Part shown: piece after piece, positions 7,405 through 14,863 of the stretch
Layout: the number at the start of each line of letters is the position of its first letter
How positions within the stretch are numbered: position 1 is the stretch's first letter
NCBI RefSeq assembly: GCF_008271805.1
Contig: NZ_VSRY01000141.1
Coordinates: 1-64,000 of the forward strand
Direction: 5' to 3'
Length of the DNA stretch: 64,000 nucleotides
Origin: Streptomyces sp. TRM49041
GTDB lineage: Bacteria > Actinomycetota > Actinomycetes > Streptomycetales > Streptomycetaceae
Program-made: the position numbers and the translations under genes
Notes under the pieces: generated by a model
Databases searched by the model: none
Told to the model about the DNA's origin: nothing
What the model saw: the letters and a program-made list of their open reading frames with translations, nothing else

Positions 7405-8595
7405 CTAGGGTGCGTCCTCCTCCTGGATGCCGAGGCCCGGGAGGATGCCGGGCAGGACCGGCGGGAGGGTGATGTCGGTGTCTGGTGCGGGGCTTTCGGC
7501 GGTGCCCGTGGCCGTGGGTGACGTTGTCGGCCGGCTCGGGTCCAGGAGGCCGCCGGTGTTGCCGCCGAGCAGGCCCTCTTCGGTCCTCGCGCCGGAGCCG
7601 GACGGGTCGGGGCTGCCGGAGGTGCCTGACGGCTGGGACTCGGGGCTGGACGGGGTCTGCTGGGACGGGTCCGAGCGGGTCGGGTCGCTGGAGGTGCCGG
7701 GCTTGCTGGAGCCGGGTGCACCCTTGTCCATGGTGCTCGGCAGCTGCGACTGGAGCGGCGCGACCTGTTCGTCTATGGCGTCGAAGACCGAGGACACCTG
7801 GTCCCGGACGTCGGTCAGCTGGGGCGGGAGCTTCGCGCGCAGGCCGTTCCACGTGCCGCGGTGGTTGCGGGCGAACGAGTCGAGCGTGGCCATGGGGCCG
7901 ATGCGCCCGTCCCGCTCGTATGCGAGGCGGAGCAGCCGGTGGCCTTCGGACACGTCGTGCCGCATACCGCTGAGGGCGCGGCGGATCTCGCTGAGCGATT
8001 CGTGGTCCAGCTCGCCGAGGCGTCCGCGTTCCATCAGCCTGCGGGCCTCGCTGAGCCGGGTGGAAGCGTGGTCGAGGTAGATCTCGCCGCGGTCGGCCTC
8101 GTCGTCGGCCAGACCGAGCTTGAAATCTTCCATGCCGCGTTTCAGCCCGTACAGCGAGTCACCGGGGAGGGCGTCGGAACTGGCAGCGGCGACTCCGCTG
8201 AACGCTCCCGCTGCCACGCCCACGGTGAGGCCGCCTGCGGCGAGCCCCTTCGACCAGCGTGTGCGGGGCCGCAATTTCCGGAGGGCGGTGGCGCGGTGGG
8301 CGCCCCTCGCGCCCGACCTCCGCTGCTCCGGCACCGTAGGGTCCGCGGACGCACCGCCCGCGGCCGTTCCCTCCTGAAGCATCGCTTCCATGGCGGCGAC
8401 GAGCTGTGCTCGCTGTACCACCTTCACTTCGGGGTCCAACTCCGGCTTCGGCAGTTCGCCGATGCCGTTCGCCAGGGCCAACAGCCGACCCTGCTCGTTG
8501 GGTTCGGCCGACGCCTCGGGCTGCTGGGCCGCCTGATCTTCCAGGGCCTGGGCGAAGGCGTTCGCCCGCCGGTGCGCCGATACGTTCGCGATCAC
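7405..8595 (-). CDS. rsbN: Transmembrane anti-sigma factor RsbN (for BldN)
   Basis: A 396-residue protein with a cytoplasmic N-terminal sigma-binding region (about 1-113), one membrane segment (about 115-138, GLAAGGLTVGVAAGAFSGVA) and an outer DUF5667-type domain (SSDALPGDSLYGLKRGMEDF onward), ending in a long Pro/Ser/Gly-rich tail. In Streptomyces RsbN holds BldN inactive at the membrane. GTG 8595 is chosen because GAGGAGG lies 8 nt upstream; another in-frame GTG at 8604 overlaps that ribosome binding site. It lies downstream of bldN on the same strand with its own promoter. Confidence 0.88.
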   Translation of the reverse strand: MIANVSAHRRANAFAQALEDQAAQQPEASAEPNEQGRLLALANGIGELPKPELDPEVKVVQRAQLVAAMEAMLQEGTAAGGASADPTVPEQRRSGARGAHRATALRKLRPRTRWSKGLAAGGLTVGVAAGAFSGVAAASSDALPGDSLYGLKRGMEDFKLGLADDEADRGEIYLDHASTRLSEARRLMERGRLGELDHESLSEIRRALSGMRHDVSEGHRLLRLAYERDGRIGPMATLDSFARNHRGTWNGLRAKLPPQLTDVRDQVSSVFDAIDEQVAPLQSQLPSTMDKGAPGSSKPGTSSDPTRSDPSQQTPSSPESQPSGTSGSPDPSGSGARTEEGLLGGNTGGLLDPSRPTTSPTATGTAESPAPDTDITLPPVLPGILPGLGIQEEDAP

Positions 8596-8725
8596 TGGCG
8601 GCACCTCCTCTCGTCATGACGGTCGACTCCCCAGGGGGTCCGGAAGGTTGCACACCTTGAGCACATCCACACGAAGGGGTGAGTGGCTGTGGACATGGCG
8701 TGACCACAGGGAGCCTGCATCTCGC

Positions 8726-8754
8726 ACAACGAGCGTCGCGGCACTTGGGTTACG
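8726..8754 (-). promoter_or_regulatory. BldN-type promoter of rsbN
   Basis: On the minus strand CGTAAC (8749-8754) is followed after 17 nt by CGTTGT (8726-8731). As I recall, BldN-dependent promoters such as bldMp1 carry CGTAAC around -35 and a CGTT-type -10 with 16-17 nt between. Transcription would start near 8720, about 125 nt before the rsbN start. It fits published work that rsbN is transcribed under BldN control, giving negative feedback. Confidence 0.7.
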
Positions 8755-8843
8755 CACGAAGGATGATCGGACCAGTGCGTCATGAGGTCGTTGCCGAAGG
8801 TGAGTTGGGTGAGGGGCTGGGGGGTTCGGGGTTCTGGGCTCGG

Positions 8844-9626
8844 TCAGCGGGCGTCTTCGGGGAGCAGCCGTGCCAGCGTGCGCACGGCCCGGTACTGGAG
8901 TGTCTTGATGGCGCCCTCGTTCTTGCCCATCACGCGCGCGGTCTCGGCCACGGACAGGCCCTGCAGGAAGCGGAGCGTGACGCACTCCTGCTGCTGCGGG
9001 TTCAGCTTGCGCACGGCCTCGACGAGGGCGGCGTTGGAGAGGGACTCCAGGACGGAGTCCTCCGGGCTGCGCTCGACCTCGTTCGCGTCGAGCATTTCGC
9101 CGGTGGTCACTTCCAGCCTGAATCGGCTCGACTTGAAGTGGTCGGCGACCAGGTTCCGCGCGATCGTGACCAGCCAGGCGCCGAAGTCGCGCCCCTGCCA
9201 GGTGAAGGTGGAGATGCGGCGCAGGGCGCGCAGGAACGTCTCGCTGGTCAGGTCCTCGGCGGTGGCCTTGCCGCCGACGCGGTAGTAGATATAGCGGTAG
9301 ACGGTGTCGCTGTACTGGTCGTACAGGCGGCCGAACGCCTCGGCCTCGCCGGCCTGGGCGCGCTCGACCAGCTCCATCATGCGGGCGCTGTCGCTGTCGG
9401 CGGTGGGTCGGCGAGCGGCGGTCGAGGTGCCCGCGCGGCCCCGCCCGCCCCGTCTTCCGACAGCGGCGGCACCGCCATCGGCCAAGGCGTAGCAGGGACC
9501 GGCGGGGGCCGGTGCGGCGAATGCGGGGACGGCGTACGCGGTGGGGACGAAGCCGCGCAAGTGGTCGAGGACCGTTGCGCGGAGCGTAGCCAGGCCCGAG
9601 GTGTCAACCCCGACGTGTGGGTACAC
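8844..9626 (-). CDS. bldN: Developmental ECF sigma factor BldN (pro-sigma form)
   Basis: A 260-residue ECF sigma factor. Sigma region 2 begins near residue 82 (RMMELVERAQAGEAEAFGR) and region 4 near 203 (RKLNPQQQECVTLRFLQGLS). The first ~80 residues form an Ala/Gly/Arg-rich extension; in S. coelicolor BldN is made as a pro-protein whose extension is removed by proteolysis. BldN drives aerial-hypha genes including chaplins, rodlins and bldM. GTG 9626 has GGGAG just upstream. Neighbours rsbN and bdtA-like genes confirm the developmental block. Confidence 0.9.
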   Translation of the reverse strand: MYPHVGVDTSGLATLRATVLDHLRGFVPTAYAVPAFAAPAPAGPCYALADGGAAAVGRRGGRGRAGTSTAARRPTADSDSARMMELVERAQAGEAEAFGRLYDQYSDTVYRYIYYRVGGKATAEDLTSETFLRALRRISTFTWQGRDFGAWLVTIARNLVADHFKSSRFRLEVTTGEMLDANEVERSPEDSVLESLSNAALVEAVRKLNPQQQECVTLRFLQGLSVAETARVMGKNEGAIKTLQYRAVRTLARLLPEDAR

Positions 9627-10101
9627 GGGACTCCCAGAGGCAGAGCTTCCATCACGTGCAGTGCGGGACCTTTCACTCGTCGTGACGACGTGTGGGGGGT
9701 TCCGTATGCGTCTGAGGAGAATAACGCTTCGTGCAGGGAGCGCTACACCGAGTTGCTCAAATCATCGATTCAGTCGCTTCTGTTACAGCTAAGAGACGGA
9801 TCAAGTCGCACTTGGTGACCGTCTATTGATCGGATTACTTCGGGATCTGTCTGCCCGCGCGATCTGTTGTGGTCGAGTGCGCCGGGGGTGACTGGCGGCG
9901 GCACCGGGCGGGTATGACGTGTGATTGGCCCCGTTCGCGCTCCGGTGCGCCCCTGGACGTCACCTGGACGGCCCTGGTCGGTGGCGTGGCGCGCCTTCTG
10001 TGACCCGTGGGGAGTGTGCGGGGGCGCGCGGGAGTACGAGGGCGTGCGGGGGAGTGTGCGGAAGCGTCTGATCGCCGCGAGAGCTCGAAAGAATTTACTG
10101 A
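9627..10101. promoter_or_regulatory. bldN upstream region with BldD-like sites and a G-rich element
   Basis: This 475-bp gap lies between bldN and the HAD-IB gene, both on the minus strand, and should hold the bldN promoter. ACACCGAGT (9745-9753) fits the BldD core ACNC(A/T)GNGT except at the centre. AGTG (9660-9663) and CACT (9674-9677) form another loose inverted pair. A minus-strand TAACAG hexamer around 9784-9789 is a possible -10. At 10009-10052 the + strand has five runs of 3-5 G separated by 5-7 nt, a canonical quadruplex pattern. No gene is seen. bldN is a published BldD target; site choice is inference. Confidence 0.4.
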
Positions 10102-11064
10102 TCAGCGGCGGCGGCGGTGCAGGGCCACCGCGGCGGCCGTGCCGCCCGCCAGCGCGCCCACACCCGCGGCGGCCGGGATGCCGACCTTCGCCGCCTTGCG
10201 GCCCGTCCGGTAGTCGCGGAGCCGCCAGTCCCGCTCCTTGGCGTATCTGCGGAGCTTGGTGTCCGGGTTGATCGCGTACGGGTGGCCCACCAGCGACAGC
10301 ATCGGGATGTCGTTGTGCGAGTCGCTGTAGGCGGCGCAGCGCTCCAGGTCCAGGCCCTCGGCGGCGGCCAGCGCCCGTACCGCCTCCGCCTTGGCCGGGC
10401 CGTGCAGCGGCTCGCCGACCAGCCTGCCCGTGTACACACCGCCCACCGACTCGGCGACCGTGCCGAGCGCGCCGGTCAGCCCGAGCCGCCGGGCGATGAT
10501 CGTGGCGGTCTCCACGGGTGCGGCGGTGACGAGCCAGACCTTCTGGCCGGCGTCCAGGTGGGCCTCGGCCAGGGCGCGGGTGCCGGGCCAGATCCGGTCG
10601 GCCATGTACTCGTCGTAGATCTCCTCGCCGATGGTCATCAGCTCGGAGACGCGGTGGCCCTTCACGATCGACAGGGCGCTGTCGCGGGCGTCCTGCATGT
10701 GCTCCGGGTCCTCGACACCGGCCAGCCGGAACCACGTCTGCTGCCAGGCGAACCGGGCCAGCTCGCGCCGCTGGAAGAACTTCCGCTTGTACAGGCCACG
10801 GCCGAAGTGGAAGAGCGCCGCGCCCTGCATGACGGTGTTGTCCAGGTCGAAGAACGCGGCGGCGTGGACATCGCCGGCGACCGGGAACTCGGCCTCCGGC
10901 TCCACCTCCGCCGGTACCCGGGCCTTAGCCTCCGCCTCGGCGTCGGCGAGCAGCTCCAGCTGCCGGGACGTCTTGCGCGCCGCCTCCGCCGCGGCCTCGC
11001 CGGCCAGCACGCTGCGCGCCGTGGCGGAGCGCCTACGAGGGGTGAGCCATCCGAGAGCGGCCAT
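10102..11064 (-). CDS. HAD-superfamily subfamily IB phosphatase
   Basis: A 320-residue SerB/CicA-like phosphatase. Motif I is FFDLDNTVMQGAALF, motif II VTAAPVETA, and motif III/IV YSDSHNDIPML. Subfamily IB members dephosphorylate phosphoserine or phospholipid-type substrates. A lysophosphatidate or cell-envelope substrate is possible given the C-terminal hydrophobic stretch (GIPAAAGVGALAGGTAAAVAL) followed by basic residues, which looks like a membrane tail anchor. The ~65 N-terminal residues are Ala/Glu-rich and likely helical. It lies upstream of bldN and divergent from the glutaredoxin-like gene. Confidence 0.8.
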   Translation of the reverse strand: MAALGWLTPRRRSATARSVLAGEAAAEAARKTSRQLELLADAEAEAKARVPAEVEPEAEFPVAGDVHAAAFFDLDNTVMQGAALFHFGRGLYKRKFFQRRELARFAWQQTWFRLAGVEDPEHMQDARDSALSIVKGHRVSELMTIGEEIYDEYMADRIWPGTRALAEAHLDAGQKVWLVTAAPVETATIIARRLGLTGALGTVAESVGGVYTGRLVGEPLHGPAKAEAVRALAAAEGLDLERCAAYSDSHNDIPMLSLVGHPYAINPDTKLRRYAKERDWRLRDYRTGRKAAKVGIPAAAGVGALAGGTAAAVALHRRRR

Positions 11065-11177
11065 GACGTGAGCATAGCCAGTGTGTTCGGTCCTGCCCGA
11101 CTCATGGGGATGCCTTCGCGTGAACTCTCGGCGGCCGAGGTGTTAAAGCGCGGGCCGCGGGGGCCGACAATGGGCGC

Positions 11178-11447
11178 ATGTTCGGACGTACGAAGAAGAA
11201 GGCGGCCGGTCCGCGGACGGTCACCCTCATCGGTAAGCCCGGGTGTCATCTGTGCGACGACGCGCGGGCGGTGATCGAGCGGGTCTGCGCCGAGACGGGC
11301 GCCGTCTGGGAGGAGAAGGACATCACCCGGGACGAGGCGCTCCACCGGGCCTACTGGGAGCAGATCCCCGTGGTGCTCGTCGACGGGGAGCAGCACACGT
11401 TCTGGAAGGTGGACGCGGCGCGCCTGCGCCGGGAGCTGCTCGACTGA
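11178..11447 (+). CDS. Glutaredoxin-like thioredoxin-fold protein
   Basis: An 89-residue protein with thioredoxin fold order: beta strand VTLIGKPGCHLCDDA containing the CHLC redox pair, then the cis-Pro region IPVVLVDGEQ. The CxxC in KPGCHLCDDA is the mark of the DUF836/glutaredoxin-2-like group. Substrate unknown. It stands immediately before the redox-sensing rex operon, suggesting a redox link, although a separate promoter region lies between them. Confidence 0.8.
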   Translation: MFGRTKKKAAGPRTVTLIGKPGCHLCDDARAVIERVCAETGAVWEEKDITRDEALHRAYWEQIPVVLVDGEQHTFWKVDAARLRRELLD

Positions 11448-11638
11448 CGGTCCGCTGACCGGGAAAGGACGGTTACCATCGAGTGCGTTTTGTTCGGTTT
11501 CGGGGGCGTCATCGTAGGGAGTGTGTGCGGTTTTGCCCCATCCAAAGATCGAACGCGCCGAGGTCGTCGTTGGTTCCGCGATGGCGCGATGGACTCGCGT
11601 GACCCCGGTCACTTTGCTCGGACAAAGTGGACATCATC

Positions 11639-11658
11639 TTTGTGCACGCGTTCACAAA
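11639..11658. promoter_or_regulatory. Rex operator (ROP site)
   Basis: TTTGTGCACGCGTTCACAAA is a 20-bp near-perfect palindrome matching the Rex operator TTGTGAANNNNTTCACAA type. It lies about 75 bp before the rex GTG. In S. coelicolor Rex binds such a site in its own promoter and is released by NADH, so the rex-hemACD operon rises when the NADH/NAD ratio is high. A second short palindrome, GTGACCCCGGTCAC, lies at 11599-11612; its role is unknown. Confidence 0.92.
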
Positions 11659-11730
11659 GACATAGCCTGCTGTCGACGGGGCGGTCTCGGGACAGGCCGC
11701 CCGCAGCCCCGCTCATCCCGCAGGAGCACC

Positions 11731-12516
11731 GTGGCAACTGGCCGAACTCACCGACCGGCGACCCGTAGCCGAGGCATCCCCGAGGCCACCGTCGCCCGGC
11801 TTCCGCTGTACCTGAGGGCGCTCACCGCACTGTCGGAGCGCTCCGTACCCACGGTCTCGTCCGAAGAGCTCGCCGCCGCGGCCGGGGTCAACTCCGCCAA
11901 GCTCCGCAAGGACTTCAGCTATCTCGGCTCGTACGGGACGCGGGGCGTCGGCTACGACGTCGAGTACCTCGTCTACCAGATCTCCCGCGAGCTCGGGCTC
12001 ACCCAGGACTGGCCGATCGTCATGGTCGGTATCGGTAACCTCGGCGCCGCCCTCGCCAACTACGGAGGGTTCGCGTCCCGAGGCTTCCGGGTCGCCGCGC
12101 TGATCGACGCCGACCCCGCGATGGTCGGCAGGCCCGTCGCCGGCATCCCCGTCCAGCACATCGACGACCTCGAGAAGATCATCGAGGAGAACGGCGTCTC
12201 GATCGGCGTCATCGCCACGCCCGCCGGAGCCGCCCAGCAGGTCTGCGACCGGCTCGTCGCCGCCGGGATCAGCTCCATCCTCAACTTCGCGCCGACCGTG
12301 CTGTCCGTCCCCGAGGGCGTCGACGTGCGGAAGGTCGACCTCTCCATCGAGCTGCAGATCCTCGCCTTCCACGAGCAGCGCAAGGCCGGTGAGGAAGCGG
12401 GCGTCGCCGAGGCCGTCGTCCCGCCCGCCGCCGTACGCGGAGCCGGCACCGCCCCGGCCACGGGCCCGGGCCGGAAGGGACCCGACGGGGATCTCCCCGC
12501 CGTGATGCCGGCATGA
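11731..12516 (+). CDS. rex: Redox-sensing transcriptional repressor Rex
   Basis: A 261-residue protein. The N-terminal winged helix (about 12-85) contains RSVPTVSSEELAAAAGVNS and LRKDFSYLGSYGTRGVGY. The C-terminal Rossmann domain has GIGNLGAALANYGGF and ends with the swapped helix region around LSIELQILAFHEQRKAG. Rex senses NADH/NAD and controls respiratory genes. GTG 11731 has CAGGAG upstream and matches the known Rex N-terminus (ATGRTHRPATRSRGIPEATV). Its stop overlaps the hemA start (ATGA), so hem expression is coupled to it. Confidence 0.95.
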   Translation: MATGRTHRPATRSRGIPEATVARLPLYLRALTALSERSVPTVSSEELAAAAGVNSAKLRKDFSYLGSYGTRGVGYDVEYLVYQISRELGLTQDWPIVMVGIGNLGAALANYGGFASRGFRVAALIDADPAMVGRPVAGIPVQHIDDLEKIIEENGVSIGVIATPAGAAQQVCDRLVAAGISSILNFAPTVLSVPEGVDVRKVDLSIELQILAFHEQRKAGEEAGVAEAVVPPAAVRGAGTAPATGPGRKGPDGDLPAVMPA

Positions 12517-13871
12517 GTCTCCTCGTCGTCGGCCTCAGCCACCGCAGCGCACCCGTCAGCGTGCTGGAGCGGGCCTCCCTCGCCCCCGACACGCAGGGCA
12601 AGCTGCTCCAGGACGCACTCGCCGCCGAACCGGCCGTCGAGGCCGCCGTTCTGGCCACCTGCAACCGCATCGAGCTCTACGCCGACGTGGACAAGTTCCA
12701 CGCCGGTGTCGCCGAGCTGTCCACGCTGCTCGCCCAGCACAGCGGCGTCGGCCTGGAGGAGCTCACCCCCTACCTCTATGTCCACTACGAGGACCGGGCC
12801 GTCCACCACCTGTTCTCGGTGGCCTGCGGGCTCGACTCCATGGTGGTCGGCGAGGGCCAGATCCTCGGCCAGATCAAGGACTCCCTCGCCCGCGCCCAGG
12901 AGCTGCACACCGCGGGACGACTGCTGAACGACCTGTTCCAGCAGGCCCTGCGGGTCGGCAAGCGCGCTCACAGCGAGACCGGCATCGACCGCGCCGGACA
13001 GTCCCTCGTGACCTTCGGCCTGGAGCAGCTGGCGGTGGGCAGCGCGGACGTGGACAGCTGGGCCAAGGGCAAGCGCGCCCTCGTCATCGGCGCCGGCTCC
13101 ATGTCGTCGCTCGCCGCGGCGACCCTCGCCCGCGTCGGCGTCGACGAGATCGTCATCGCCAACCGGACCGCGGAGCGCGCCGAGCGCCTCGTCCAGATCC
13201 TCACCGAGCCCGGCGGTACGGGCGTCGCCGCCCGCGCCGTGCGCATGTCCGCCGTCGGCGCCGAGCTCGCCCGCGCCGACGTCGCCGTGTCCTGCACCGG
13301 CGCCACCGGCATCGTCCTCACCGGGCAGGCCGTCGAGACCGCCATGACGGGCCGCACCGGGCCGCTCGCGCTGCTCGACCTGGCCATGCCGCGGGACATC
13401 GACGCCGTCGTGCACCGCATGCTGGACGTACGGCTCGTCGACATCGAGTCGCTCGCCGAGGCATCCGCCGACGCGCCCATGGCCGCCGACGTCGACCAGG
13501 TCCGGGGCATCGTCTCCGACGAGGTCGCCGCCTTCGGCGCCGCCCAGCGCGCCGCGCACATCACGCCGACCGTCGTCGCGCTGCGCACCATGGCCGCCGA
13601 CGTCGTGACGAGCGAGATGGCCCGCCTCCAAGGGCGGCTCCCCGACCTCGACGACAAGCAGCGCGCCGAGATCACCCAGACCGTGCGCCGCGTGGTCGAC
13701 AAGCTGCTGCACGCACCCACCGTGCGTGTGAAGCAGCTCGCCGGCGAGCCCGGCGGCGCCGGGTACGCCGACGCGCTGCGCACACTCTTCGACCTCGACC
13801 CGGAGACGGTCGCCGCCGTCTCACGGGCGGACCTGAATGACGCCGACGTGAAGAACCGAGGGCGAGTATGA
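12513..13871 (+). CDS. hemA: Glutamyl-tRNA reductase
   Basis: A 452-residue enzyme that reduces glutamyl-tRNA to glutamate-1-semialdehyde with NADPH, the first committed step of C5 haem synthesis. The catalytic Cys is C50 in LATCNRIELYA; HYEDRAVHHLFSVACGLDSM is the conserved substrate region; the NADPH site is VIGAGSMSSLAAA; and a C-terminal dimerisation helix follows. The ATGA overlap with rex and an equal overlap with hemC mark a translationally coupled operon under Rex control. Confidence 0.95.
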   Translation: MSLLVVGLSHRSAPVSVLERASLAPDTQGKLLQDALAAEPAVEAAVLATCNRIELYADVDKFHAGVAELSTLLAQHSGVGLEELTPYLYVHYEDRAVHHLFSVACGLDSMVVGEGQILGQIKDSLARAQELHTAGRLLNDLFQQALRVGKRAHSETGIDRAGQSLVTFGLEQLAVGSADVDSWAKGKRALVIGAGSMSSLAAATLARVGVDEIVIANRTAERAERLVQILTEPGGTGVAARAVRMSAVGAELARADVAVSCTGATGIVLTGQAVETAMTGRTGPLALLDLAMPRDIDAVVHRMLDVRLVDIESLAEASADAPMAADVDQVRGIVSDEVAAFGAAQRAAHITPTVVALRTMAADVVTSEMARLQGRLPDLDDKQRAEITQTVRRVVDKLLHAPTVRVKQLAGEPGGAGYADALRTLFDLDPETVAAVSRADLNDADVKNRGRV

Positions 13872-14863
13872 CCGAGAGGGCCCAGAGCACCCAGAGGGCA
13901 CTGAGGCTGGGAACCAGGCGCAGCAAGCTCGCCATGGCCCAGTCCGGGCACGTCGCGGACGCCGTGAGGCAGCTGACGGGACGCCCTGTGGAGCTCGTCG
14001 AGATCACCACGTACGGGGACACCTCCCGCGAGCATCTCGCGCAGATCGGCGGCACCGGCGTCTTCGTCACCGCCCTGCGTGACGCACTGCTCGCCGGTGA
14101 GGTGGACTTCGCCGTGCACTCGCTCAAGGACCTGCCCACCGCGCAGCCCGACGAGCTCGTGCTCGCCGCGATCCCGTTCCGCGAGGACCCGCGCGACGTA
14201 CTCGTCGCCCGCGACGGGCTGACGTTCGAGCAGCTCGCCGCGTCCTCCCCGAAGAGGGCTGTACGCGTCGGCACCGGCTCGCCGCGCCGTATGGCGCAGC
14301 TCAACGCGTTCGCGCGCAACCACGGCATGCGGATCGAGACCGTCCCCATCCGGGGAAACATCGACACCCGCATCGGATACGTCCGCGCCGGTGAGCTCGA
14401 CGCGGTCGTCCTGGCCGCCGCCGGGCTGAACCGTATCGGCCGGATCGACGAGGTCACCGACTTCCTGGCGGTCGACACCGTCCTGCCCGCTCCGGGTCAG
14501 GGCGCCCTGGCGATCGAGTGCCCGGCCGGCGACGCCGACCTCGTCGCCGTACTCGCCCGGCTCGACCACGAGCACACGCGGGCCGCAGTGACCGCCGAGC
14601 GGTCCCTGCTCGCCGCCCTGGAGGCCGGCTGTTCCGCGCCCGTGGGCGCACTGGCCGACCTGCTGGCCGGCGACAAGCAGGATGTTCATGAGATGCGCCT
14701 GCGCGGCGTCGTCGGCACGACCGACGGCTCCACGCTGGTGCAGTTGTCCACCACCGGTCCCGTACCCACGTCGCACGCCGACGCGGTGGCACTCGGTCGC
14801 GAACTCGCGTCCGAGATGCTCGCCAAGGGCGCGGCCGGTCTTATGGGGGAGCGAGCACTTTGA
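13868..14863 (+). CDS. hemC: Porphobilinogen deaminase (hydroxymethylbilane synthase)
   Basis: A 331-residue enzyme that polymerises four porphobilinogens to hydroxymethylbilane. Domain 1 starts LRLGTRRSKLAMAQS. VDFAVHSLKDLP and RVGTGSPRRMAQL hold the basic residues that bind the growing chain. LEAGCSAPVGALA holds C255, which carries the dipyrromethane cofactor. A somewhat longer C-terminal domain is present. It overlaps hemA by ATGA; hemD starts with a TTG inside its own stop region. Confidence 0.95.
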   Translation: MTERAQSTQRALRLGTRRSKLAMAQSGHVADAVRQLTGRPVELVEITTYGDTSREHLAQIGGTGVFVTALRDALLAGEVDFAVHSLKDLPTAQPDELVLAAIPFREDPRDVLVARDGLTFEQLAASSPKRAVRVGTGSPRRMAQLNAFARNHGMRIETVPIRGNIDTRIGYVRAGELDAVVLAAAGLNRIGRIDEVTDFLAVDTVLPAPGQGALAIECPAGDADLVAVLARLDHEHTRAAVTAERSLLAALEAGCSAPVGALADLLAGDKQDVHEMRLRGVVGTTDGSTLVQLSTTGPVPTSHADAVALGRELASEMLAKGAAGLMGERAL

